Shown here: positions 1 to 5,256 of the stretch, piece by piece
How the letters are laid out: every line of letters begins with the position of its first letter
Numbering within the stretch: position 1 is the stretch's first letter
Assembly (NCBI GenBank): GCA_016293005.1
Contig: JAEDFA010000080.1
Coordinates: forward strand, 1 to 5,256
DNA from: Treponema sp.
GTDB lineage: Bacteria > Spirochaetota > Spirochaetia > Treponematales > Treponemataceae
Length of the DNA: 5,256 nt
Direction: 5' to 3'
Notes under the pieces: model-generated
Told to the model about the DNA's origin: nothing
The model's input: only the letters and a program-made list of their open reading frames with translations
Database searches by the model: none
Translations under genes and position numbers: made by a program

Positions 1-8
1 TATAAACT

Positions 9-36
9 GCACATTCTCATTGCATTGCGAATGTGC
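9..36 (+). repeat. Inverted repeat in the fliQ leader
   Basis: Eight bases at 9-16 (gcacattc) are perfectly complementary to 29-36 (gaatgtgc), with a 12-nt loop at 17-28 that holds a short tandem CATTG repeat. No T-run follows on the plus strand, so it does not look like a terminator in that direction. It could be an RNA stem in the leader, part of the 3' end of an upstream transcript, or a protein-binding site. All three frames across it close by position 74 and none reads like the end of FliP. Function unknown. Confidence 0.45.
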
Positions 37-38
37 GT

Positions 39-80
39 AAAAAATTAAATCGGAAGTTGAAACTTCCTCATTAATTTTTT
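39..80 (+). terminator. Terminator-like hairpin directly before the fliQ ribosome binding site
   Basis: An outer 10-bp perfect stem pairs 39-48 (aaaaaattaa) with 71-80 (ttaatttttt). After a 3x3 internal loop, an inner 6-bp stem pairs 52-57 (ggaagt) with 62-67 (acttcc) around a TGAA tetraloop. The structure ends in six T residues and could act as a Rho-independent terminator or attenuator, on either strand given the A6/T6 symmetry. The ribosome binding site of fliQ begins at the very next base (81), so RNA folding here could also affect fliQ translation. The inner stem is short and only half GC, so terminator strength is uncertain. Confidence 0.45.
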
Positions 81-88
81 GGAGGTGG
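81..88 (+). promoter_or_regulatory. Ribosome binding site of fliQ
   Basis: GGAGGTGG is a strong Shine-Dalgarno sequence placed just before the ATG at 90, with only 4 nt between GGAGG and the start codon. It fixes the fliQ start. It is much better than the sites before fliR and flhB, which fits fliQ being the entry point for ribosomes on a coupled fliQ-fliR-flhB message. Bases 66-69 (CCTC) could pair with GAGG at 82-85, an alternative to the inner stem of the adjacent hairpin. Confidence 0.7.
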
Positions 89-89
89 A

Positions 90-359
90 ATGTCTACTAG
101 TGAAATTGCTATACTTATGCAAGGAAGTATTACTCAGATTTTGAATTTAATTTTTCCTGTTTTAGGTTCTGCGCTTATTGTCGGGCTTATAATTGCGATT
201 TTTCAGGCAACGACATCGATTCAGGAGCAGACTTTAACTTTTCTTCCAAAATTTCTTGTGATTCTTTTGATTCTTGCAATAGCAGGTGGAGCGATGTTTG
301 GAAATCTTTCAGAGTACACTGTGCGGCTTTTCTCAAGAATTCCTGACCTTGCAAATTAA
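90..359 (+). CDS. fliQ: Flagellar export gate protein FliQ
   Basis: FliQ is a small inner-membrane subunit of the flagellar type III secretion export gate. With FliP and FliR it forms the channel through which rod, hook and filament subunits leave the cytoplasm. The 89-residue length is normal for the family. Two hydrophobic helices are visible (about residues 15-38 and 54-72). They are joined by the family signature at residues 38-54, FQATTSIQEQTLTFLPK, which matches the conserved FQA-T-I-E-TL-F-PK pattern. The ATG at 90 follows a strong GGAGG site. The stop lies 3 nt before fliR, so the two are very likely cotranscribed and coupled. The protein is intact with no missing conserved residues that I can see. 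Identification rests on motif, size, topology and the fliR-flhB neighbours. The virulence-type SctS homologue is an alternative in principle, but this context is flagellar. Confidence 0.96.
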   Translation: MSTSEIAILMQGSITQILNLIFPVLGSALIVGLIIAIFQATTSIQEQTLTFLPKFLVILLILAIAGGAMFGNLSEYTVRLFSRIPDLAN

Positions 360-362
360 TAT

Positions 363-1172
363 ATGATAAATTCTATAATAAATCAGGCTCCATTATTTCT
401 TCTCATTTTTGCGCGCACTTCTGGTCTGATTTTTACACTTCCTCTTTTGTCTACAAGAACTGTTTCAAGAATTGCAAAAATTGCACTTGCAGGTTATATG
501 TCGTTTATTTTGATTCCTAGTGCAGATTTTTCTTCTTATGGCTTTTATGTAACAGGCGATGGAGTTTTTTCTATTTATTATATTTTCCTGCTTATTGGTG
601 AAGCAATGATTGGTGTGATTATCGGATTTTTTGTTTCGATGATTTTCGCAGCGTTCAGTACGGCAGGTCAGTTTTTTGCTTTTCAGATGGGCTTTAGTGC
701 GGCAAGTGCTTTTGATTCTCTTTCGCAGGTTGAAAATCCTCTTATGGGGCAATATTTTAATTTCATCGGAATTTTAGTTTTTCTTCAGAATCAATGGTTT
801 CAAAAAATATTTATACGGGGACTTTCAAAAAGCCTTAATTCGCTGAACGCCATTTCTCTTGTTGAAAATCGTGAAGGAATTGTAAAGTTTCTTTTAAAAG
901 GCCTTACAAATCTTTTTTCTGATGCGCTTGTAATTTCTTTGCCTATAATCGGAACTCTTTTGCTCATTACAGTCTGTACCGGTCTTCTTTCAAAGGCGGC
1001 TCCGCAGATGAATTTATTGTCAGAAGGCTTTCCGATTATGCTTATCGTGTCGTTTATAATTCTGTTTTTCCTGATTCCTTTCCTCTGTTCATTTTTTGTA
1101 CGCGCTTTTAACACAGGTTTTTCAGATTTGATAAATTTTATACAATCTTTTTCTAAAGGCGGTAAAGGGTAA
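363..1172 (+). CDS. fliR: Flagellar export gate protein FliR
   Basis: FliR is an integral inner-membrane protein of the flagellar type III export gate that completes the FliP-FliQ-FliR channel at the base of the flagellum. The 269-residue product has the usual family length. It shows several hydrophobic segments, at about residues 7-30, 38-52, 68-98, 129-142, 183-208 and 221-249. Two conserved stretches are clear: GQFFAFQMGFSAASAFD at 102-118, and SKAAPQMNLLSEGFP at 210-224, matching the family's PQ-N...GFP signature. The ATG at 363 is 3 nt after the fliQ stop and has no good Shine-Dalgarno of its own, so translation probably depends on ribosomes finishing fliQ. The stop at 1170-1172 directly abuts the flhB start codon. 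Some open frames exist on the opposite strand inside this gene, but they are shadows of its coding. The gene appears complete. Confidence 0.96.
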   Translation: MINSIINQAPLFLLIFARTSGLIFTLPLLSTRTVSRIAKIALAGYMSFILIPSADFSSYGFYVTGDGVFSIYYIFLLIGEAMIGVIIGFFVSMIFAAFSTAGQFFAFQMGFSAASAFDSLSQVENPLMGQYFNFIGILVFLQNQWFQKIFIRGLSKSLNSLNAISLVENREGIVKFLLKGLTNLFSDALVISLPIIGTLLLITVCTGLLSKAAPQMNLLSEGFPIMLIVSFIILFFLIPFLCSFFVRAFNTGFSDLINFIQSFSKGGKG

Positions 1173-2270
1173 ATGAATTTTGAACAGATAAATTTACAAT
1201 GGTTTGCCGCAGAAGATGAGGGAAGAACAGAGGACCCGTCAGAGTTAAGGCTTAGAAAGGCTAGGGAAGAAGGCCGTGTTGCAAAAAGTCAGGAATTGAA
1301 TTCTGCTGTTGTTTTTTTTCTTGCGGTTTTAGTTCTTCTTTTTCTTGCAAACGGAATTTTTAAAAGCCTTGTAATAATGCTGTCGTATTTTTTAAGTCAT
1401 GTTGCAGATGAAGCGTTTTCGTTTCAGAAAATGTCATCCCTTTTTTTTGAAGCGATTTTGAAAAATGTCGTCCCTTTTGCTTCAGTTGGTCTGATTGCAG
1501 GCGTAATCTCAAACATTGCTCAAAACAAAGGTTTTATTTTTACATTAAAACCTCTTACTCCTGATTTTAAAAAAATTATTCCGAATTTTTCGCAATATTT
1601 TAAAAATACTCTTTTTTCTTTTAAAGGAATTTTTAATGTTTTTAAATCAATTTTAAAAGTAATTGTAATTGTTGTAATCGGATATTATTTTGTGAAAAAA
1701 AACATTCCTGTTTTCTTGATGGAAATTCAAAACCATCAGATTCTTGTGTGCGTTCAAAAAATTGCAGAGATGGTTTTTCAATTTCTTATAATCATTGCTG
1801 TTTTTTTTCTTGGAGTTTCTGTTATCGATTACTTTATTCAGAAAAAGTCGTTCATGGAAGAAATGAAAATGACAAAATACGAAGTAAAGCAGGAACTAAA
1901 GGAAATGGAAGGTGATCCTGAAGTAAAAAGTCGTTTAAAAGCCGCACAAAGACAGCTTTTAAATCAGAATATTCCGAAGGCTGTAAAAGAATCTGATGTT
2001 GTAATTACAAACCCGACTCATTATGCAGTTTCTTTAAAATATGATTCTCTTGTAGATGTTTTTCCTCGTGTAAGCGCAAAAGGCGTTGACGAACTTGCCC
2101 TTCAGATAAAATCAATTGCCCGCGAAAACGATGTTCCGACTGTAGAAAACAGGGCTCTTGCCCGCGATTTGTATAATTCAACAGACATTGATCAGATGAT
2201 TCCTGAATCGTATTGTAAAATCATTGCGGTAATTTACGCTGAACTTAAAAAATTTAATATCAACGCGTAA
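1173..2270 (+). CDS. flhB: Flagellar export switch protein FlhB
   Basis: FlhB is the export-gate component that switches the flagellar type III apparatus from rod/hook to filament substrates after cleaving itself. The 365-residue product has the expected layout. The N-terminal charged segment has the family motif around EDPSELRLRKAREEGRVAKS (20-39). Hydrophobic segments lie at about 45-72, 92-115, 158-177 and 200-222. A charged cytoplasmic linker contains GDPEVKSR (247-254). The cleavage motif NPTH is at 280-283, encoded from 2010, with autocleavage expected between N280 and P281. The C-terminal domain has VSAKGVDELA (300-309) and VENRALARDLY (324-334). The ATG directly follows the fliR stop with no gap. 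AAAGG/AAAGGG sequences at 1155-1169 may assist initiation. The N-terminal LQWFAAEDEGR is typical of spirochaete FlhB as I remember it. The gene has several 8-nt homopolymer runs but reads through intact. No flhA follows, contrary to the usual spirochaete order. Confidence 0.97.
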   Translation: MNFEQINLQWFAAEDEGRTEDPSELRLRKAREEGRVAKSQELNSAVVFFLAVLVLLFLANGIFKSLVIMLSYFLSHVADEAFSFQKMSSLFFEAILKNVVPFASVGLIAGVISNIAQNKGFIFTLKPLTPDFKKIIPNFSQYFKNTLFSFKGIFNVFKSILKVIVIVVIGYYFVKKNIPVFLMEIQNHQILVCVQKIAEMVFQFLIIIAVFFLGVSVIDYFIQKKSFMEEMKMTKYEVKQELKEMEGDPEVKSRLKAAQRQLLNQNIPKAVKESDVVITNPTHYAVSLKYDSLVDVFPRVSAKGVDELALQIKSIARENDVPTVENRALARDLYNSTDIDQMIPESYCKIIAVIYAELKKFNINA

Positions 2271-2291
2271 AAATTTGATTTTAAGTTTTTA
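2268..2291. terminator. Weak AT-only hairpin between convergent genes
   Basis: The 18-nt gap between flhB and the minus-strand gene, plus both stop codons, can fold into a 9-bp stem. It pairs 2268-2276 with 2283-2291, all A-T pairs plus one G-T, around a 6-nt loop. The TAA stop of flhB and the TAA stop of the opposing gene are paired with each other. With A- and T-rich arms it might serve as a bidirectional terminator, since a convergent junction needs one. The stem has no true GC clamp, so the call is weak. I see no better terminator nearby. Confidence 0.25.
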
Positions 2292-3296
2292 ATCTGTTTT
2301 TTGCTGCATGAATTTTTTGTAATCTTCCTCTTTTCTTACTTCTTTTATGACAGGATTGTATTTTTCAAGTTCCCAGATTAAAGACCAGTGCCAGTCGACT
2401 TCGTGTTTTTCGAAAGGACTTTTTGGTAGTGGATGACGTTTTTTATTCGCTTCTTTTACAATTTGAATTAATTCGTCTATATTTGCAGGATTTTCTTCTT
2501 TTTCGTAGACAGGTTTTCCGATTGGAATTATTCCTTTTTGAGAATTGACAGCGAAGTCATTCGGAATTTGTGTAAATTTTTCTACATTCCTGATTCTTGC
2601 GCGTTTTCCTGTTGCGCATGTATAAGTTTTGCCACAGGATTGTATGTGTTTTTTGATTTTAAAAATCTCTTTTGAATCGTTGAAAGTTGCAAGAGCATCT
2701 TTTTGGTATTCCATGTCAGTTTGCCAGAATCTGATGCTGTATATTGAAGAAGGCGTTATAAAATAGCAGAAAATGTTTTCTTTTTCGTTCTGTTTTGAAA
2801 GCCTTATCTGTTCTTTTGCACTTACTCCCTGAAAAAATCCAAAAAAAGATTCTTCTTCATTTTGGGAAAAATCCTTTATAAGAAAATCAAGATAAATTTT
2901 ATTCTGAATAACGCAGAGAGGAATTATTGATTCTTCGTTTTTTTCGTGCAGAACAGAAAGTTCCCATGCAGGAATATCTTTTTTGAGTCTGCGCAAAACG
3001 ATTTTCTGGTCTTTTGTATCATGAAATGAAGCGTTGTTTTTATCTTTTACAAAATCATCTGGAAGTGTAGTAGAGGATGAAACATCGTAATACCACCCGT
3101 AGTACATTTTGAGAATTACGGAAAAGTCCATGTTTTTCCCGAAGAAAATATATCTGTCTGGGCTTTTCCATATTCCGATAAGTTCTTCCGGCATTTCCTC
3201 TTCAATATACGAATCCTGAAACTGAAAATCAGAATCAGATTGCGCGAAAATGTTTAACGATGAAAGTAAAATCAAAAGAAAAATCAGTTTACGCAT
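2289..3296 (-). CDS. Exported protein of unknown function
   Basis: I do not recognise this family. The 335-residue product starts at the ATG at 3294-3296. The frame stays open upstream to another ATG at 3347. The 3296 start is preferred because it places a typical signal peptide at the N-terminus: MRKL, then a hydrophobic core at 4-15, then IFAQ with likely cleavage near residue 18. The protein is therefore probably periplasmic or surface-exposed. There is no lipobox cysteine. The mature part begins acidic (FQDSYIEEEMPEEL, 26-39). A segment around 39-70 (LIGIWK..., aromatic-rich YYGWYYD) looks like beta strands of a lipocalin-like fold, an impression only. A possible disulfide pair is C221/C227. 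The C-terminal part (271-330) is helical and charged with a DWHWSLIWELEK stretch. The gene overlaps the amylase end by 13 nt, so it is probably cotranscribed with and translationally coupled to it. AGG 8 nt upstream is a weak ribosome binding site. A role near alpha-glucan use is possible from context only. Confidence 0.8.
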   Translation of the reverse strand: MRKLIFLLILLSSLNIFAQSDSDFQFQDSYIEEEMPEELIGIWKSPDRYIFFGKNMDFSVILKMYYGWYYDVSSSTTLPDDFVKDKNNASFHDTKDQKIVLRRLKKDIPAWELSVLHEKNEESIIPLCVIQNKIYLDFLIKDFSQNEEESFFGFFQGVSAKEQIRLSKQNEKENIFCYFITPSSIYSIRFWQTDMEYQKDALATFNDSKEIFKIKKHIQSCGKTYTCATGKRARIRNVEKFTQIPNDFAVNSQKGIIPIGKPVYEKEENPANIDELIQIVKEANKKRHPLPKSPFEKHEVDWHWSLIWELEKYNPVIKEVRKEEDYKKFMQQKTD

Positions 3297-5113
3297 GAAA
3301 AACCTGTCGTTACTTTTCCTGTTTTTTCCATTAAATATCCGCCCCAATAGTTAAAATTGCCTCTTATGTACATTTCTTCTGGGATAAAAACATTGTCTGG
3401 AATTTTATCGCTTGATGTGTAGTTATAATCTTCGTCGGTAAAAATATTTTTTTCTTCTATGCCTTTTGTACTGTAGACTCTCACGGAATATGGAGCAATT
3501 TTATCGATTTTTATTTTGCCTTCGCCGGCTGTTATTGTAGAAGAACTGTCTCCGATTAGGCATGAAAAAGTAGGCTGATCGTTTTGATAATTTGAAAGTT
3601 CAATGTTTTCAGTTGTTGTGCTTGACATGTTAAAAACGCATAAAATTTCTTTATTTTCTGTTGAAATTGTGTACGAAGCGATTTTAGGAGAATTTGAAGA
3701 AAGAAGTTTTAGTTTTCCACTTGAAAAAAGGTCTGTATTCTGGTTTCTGAAATTTAAAAGTGCTTTATTTAGGGCTAAAGGAGAAGTTATTTCTTTTTGC
3801 TGTGTATCTTTTAAATTCCAGTTAAATTTTCCTCTCAAACGCAAGTCCCCTTGAACTAAAAGATTTTTCTGTCCAAGTTCCTGACCGTAGTAAATAAAAG
3901 GAACGCAAGGTCTTAAAAGGCTTATGGCGGAGGCAAGGTTTATTTTTTTATAATCCCCTGAATATAAACTGCCAAGTCTATTCTGGTATTCGTCGTGGTT
4001 TCCAAGAAAAATTCCAAAAGATGAAGAAGAAGGCCTTTCAGTTTCGATTTTTGAAGTAAATGATGTTGATTGATTTGTTACGGATTCATTAATTTTTTTG
4101 CCCTGATTGAAATCAAAAATCATGTTAAATTCGTCCTGATTTCCCCAGTATTTTTTTAAATCTTTCTGATTGTTTTCAATCCATGCTTCACAGACCATAA
4201 ATTTTGGAGAGGAATATTTATTGATTTCTGCTCTTAATTCCTTGAAAAAATCATGCGTTTCTTGTGTGTCGTATGCTTTTGATGAGTTTTCTATTAAATA
4301 GCGTACTGCATCAACTCTTAAACCGTCAAAGCCTTTGTTCAGCCAGTAGCGGACAACATTTTTCATTTCTTCGCGAACTTCATAATTTCTAAAATTTAAA
4401 TCAGGCATCCCGCTTGAAAAAGCAGCATAGTAATATGAACTTCCATTGGAATAAAAATTGTTCTTGTTCATGGAATTGTCCCAGGAAAGTTTTTTATCTG
4501 ACCAGATGTACCATGAGCGCTTGTTGTTTTTATCTGATGCTGAATCTAAAAACCATTGATTTTTAGAAGATGTGTGGTTTGGCACAAAGTCAAAAATGAT
4601 TTTTATTTCTTTTTTATGGCAGGCGTTTATAAGTGAAATGAGCGCTTTTTCTGCGTTTTCAGAAGTTTCTTCTGTTCCGTTTTGACCTGAAAAAAAACTG
4701 TTTACTTTGTAAAAATCTGTTGTGTCATAACCGTGCATGTTATCTGTTTCTTTTTTAGATTTATAAGAACATTCAAAAATTGGAGAAAGCCAGATTCCTG
4801 TAAAGCCTGTATCTTTTATATAGTCGAGTTCTGCTTCTATTCCTGGAAAATCACCGCAGCCGTCATCGTTTGAGTCTTTGAAACTTTTTACCCAGATGTG
4901 ATAGAAATTTGTTTTTTCCCACCATAAATCTTCAATGTCTTTTATATCTTTATACTGATTTTGTGCATTTTCTTGATTTACATCGCACGGACTTTTGTAA
5001 GAAGCATCTCCTGTGTATTCAAAAAGTTCGTAACCTTGAATTTTTTTTGGAGAGCCGCATGAAGGTAATAAAATGCCTAAGATAAGAATAAAAATAAAAT
5101 GATGCTTTTTCAT
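3284..5113 (-). CDS. Alpha-amylase family (GH13) lipoprotein with a cut-short C-terminus
   Basis: This is a predicted retaining glycoside hydrolase acting on alpha-1,4-glucans such as starch or maltodextrins outside the cytoplasm. Residues 1-18 form a signal peptide ending in the lipobox LPSC, so C19 is the likely lipidated residue. The (beta/alpha)8 barrel follows, at about 66-460. Visible motifs are the calcium-type loop DSNDDGCGD (80-88), HGYD (127-130), region I DFVPNH (175-180), region V MPDLN (236-240), region II GLRVDAVRY (264-272) with nucleophile D268, region III CEAW with acid/base E309, and region IV GNHDE (371-375) with D374. All catalytic residues are present. A beta-sandwich domain C spans about 465-548. 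MPDLN together with the lipoprotein nature suggests subfamily GH13_36, the intermediate group between oligo-1,6-glucosidases and neopullulanases, by inference. After a linker, residues 581-591 (MYIRGNFNYWG) look like the start of a carbohydrate-binding module that ends at 609. The start ATG has AAGG 6 nt upstream. Exact substrate is not determinable here. Confidence 0.93.
   Translation of the reverse strand: MKKHHFIFILILGILLPSCGSPKKIQGYELFEYTGDASYKSPCDVNQENAQNQYKDIKDIEDLWWEKTNFYHIWVKSFKDSNDDGCGDFPGIEAELDYIKDTGFTGIWLSPIFECSYKSKKETDNMHGYDTTDFYKVNSFFSGQNGTEETSENAEKALISLINACHKKEIKIIFDFVPNHTSSKNQWFLDSASDKNNKRSWYIWSDKKLSWDNSMNKNNFYSNGSSYYYAAFSSGMPDLNFRNYEVREEMKNVVRYWLNKGFDGLRVDAVRYLIENSSKAYDTQETHDFFKELRAEINKYSSPKFMVCEAWIENNQKDLKKYWGNQDEFNMIFDFNQGKKINESVTNQSTSFTSKIETERPSSSSFGIFLGNHDEYQNRLGSLYSGDYKKINLASAISLLRPCVPFIYYGQELGQKNLLVQGDLRLRGKFNWNLKDTQQKEITSPLALNKALLNFRNQNTDLFSSGKLKLLSSNSPKIASYTISTENKEILCVFNMSSTTTENIELSNYQNDQPTFSCLIGDSSSTITAGEGKIKIDKIAPYSVRVYSTKGIEEKNIFTDEDYNYTSSDKIPDNVFIPEEMYIRGNFNYWGGYLMEKTGKVTTGFSCVN
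3287..3373 (-). other. Partial carbohydrate-binding-module-like tail of the amylase
   Basis: These bases encode amylase residues 581-609. MYIRGNFNYWGG resembles the first strand and turn of starch/glycogen-binding modules (the CBM20/CBM48 type of immunoglobulin-like fold), which often read YIRG-FN-W. Such modules usually need about 80-100 residues, but only 29 are present before the TGA stop at 3284-3286. No continuation of the module is apparent in the downstream frame, which instead encodes a signal peptide. The resemblance is by eye and the segment is short, so a chance match or a distinct short tail remains possible. Confidence 0.4.
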
Positions 5114-5158
5114 ATAAGACCTTGAAGTTTGAAAAATATTTTTTTTAAAAAGTCTAAA

Positions 5159-5194
5159 AAGTTACGCCTTTTGCTGTCGCTTTTTTTGTAACTT
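5159..5194 (-). repeat. Inverted repeat in the amylase 5' leader
   Basis: Bases 5159-5165 (aagttac) are perfectly complementary to 5188-5194 (gtaactt), giving a 7-bp stem with a 22-nt loop. It sits just downstream of the candidate -10 box, which it touches, and about 45 nt before the amylase start codon. It could be a leader RNA stem or an operator half-site pair. The long loop makes an operator reading as likely as an RNA hairpin. Confidence 0.3.
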
Positions 5195-5208
5195 ATAAAA
5201 TTCTTCTA

Positions 5209-5223
5209 TTTTCTTGAAGAAAA
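5209..5223. promoter_or_regulatory. 15-bp perfect palindrome, possible operator upstream of the amylase
   Basis: TTTTCTTGAAGAAAA is a perfect palindrome of two 7-bp arms around a central G at 5216. It covers the candidate -35 position of the amylase unit, a usual place for a repressor site. A second overlapping repeat pairs 5201-5206 (ttcttc) with 5216-5221 (gaagaa). Because the region is almost pure A/T with short TTC/GAA words, chance palindromes are not rare, and no regulator is encoded in the window. Confidence 0.25.
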
Positions 5224-5256
5224 AAAAAATTATTTTCAAGGGTTAAAATCTTAAAT

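Larger units (their letters stand above)
5114..5256 (-). promoter_or_regulatory. Amylase upstream region with ribosome binding site and weak promoter candidate
   Basis: This 143-nt non-coding stretch is very AT-rich. Read on the minus strand, AAGG at 5120-5123 lies 6 nt before the amylase ATG and is the probable ribosome binding site. TATAAG at 5192-5197 is a plausible -10 box about 80 nt upstream of the start codon. The -35 candidate is poor: TTCAAG at 5213-5218 with a short 15-nt spacer. An A10 run at 5220-5229 (T10 on the coding strand) lies further upstream and could act as a curved or UP-like element. The promoter is a guess; the ribosome binding site is solid. Confidence 0.35.

Noticed and set aside
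1..48. Open frame from the window edge that could be the end of fliP
   Set aside because: The 15-residue translation (YKLHILIALRMCVKN) does not resemble a FliP C-terminus, and inverted repeats fill the region, so I treat it as non-coding.
465..752. 95-codon open frame on the minus strand inside fliR
   Set aside because: It is antisense to a conserved fliR region; the translation is basic, cysteine-rich and unlike a natural protein, as expected for the complement of a T-rich membrane gene.
800..1114. 104-codon open frame on the minus strand inside fliR
   Set aside because: It lies opposite the conserved PQMNLL...GFP part of FliR, has no credible ribosome binding site or domain, and is explained as a shadow.
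3284..3373. A frameshift joining the amylase tail to the downstream frame
   Set aside because: The downstream frame immediately encodes a signal peptide and an unrelated protein, not the rest of a binding module, so a simple sequencing frameshift would not restore one.
3603..3854. 83-codon open frame on the plus strand inside the amylase gene
   Set aside because: It is antisense to amylase domain C and the end of the barrel, has no recognisable domain, and is isolated from other plus-strand genes.
1..5256. A CRISPR array, tRNA, insertion sequence or defence system
   Set aside because: No regularly spaced repeats, cloverleaf, transposase or terminal repeats are visible. All long coding is accounted for by the five genes.

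Overview
The window is AT-rich bacterial DNA that suggests a spirochaete, most likely a Treponema. The reasons are the gene order fliQ-fliR-flhB, the spirochaete-like FlhB N-terminus and the low-GC codon use with many TTT and AAA codons. The genus is an inference from sequence style, not from a database match.

Left half, plus strand (1-2270): three tightly packed genes of the flagellar type III export gate, fliQ (90-359), fliR (363-1172) and flhB (1173-2270). The gaps are 3 nt and 0 nt, so they are almost certainly one translationally coupled transcript. FliQ and FliR form the membrane export channel. FlhB is the autocleaving substrate-specificity switch, and its NPTH cleavage site is intact. 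In front of fliQ is an 89-nt leader with two inverted repeats. The second has an A6...T6 terminator-like form and ends directly against the fliQ ribosome binding site. No recognisable fliP coding is visible before fliQ.

Right half, minus strand (5113 down to 2289): two genes run towards flhB. The first encodes a predicted lipoprotein of the GH13 alpha-amylase family with a complete set of catalytic residues. It ends in about 29 residues that look like the beginning of a carbohydrate-binding module and then stop. The second starts inside the last 13 nt of the amylase gene and encodes a 335-residue exported protein of no family I recognise. The two are probably cotranscribed and act outside the cytoplasm, with the amylase attacking alpha-glucans. 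The exported protein's role is unknown.

The flagellar and amylase units converge at 2270/2289 with an 18-nt gap. In the spirochaete gene order I know, flhB is followed by flhA and flhF. Here that link is broken by an unrelated two-gene unit. The final 143 nt (5114-5256) are non-coding and hold the amylase ribosome binding site, a weak promoter candidate and two inverted repeats.

I found no RNA gene, CRISPR array, insertion sequence or clear novel system. The points most worth a second look are the leader hairpin before fliQ, the cut-short binding module of the amylase, the unrecognised exported protein and the broken flagellar gene order.
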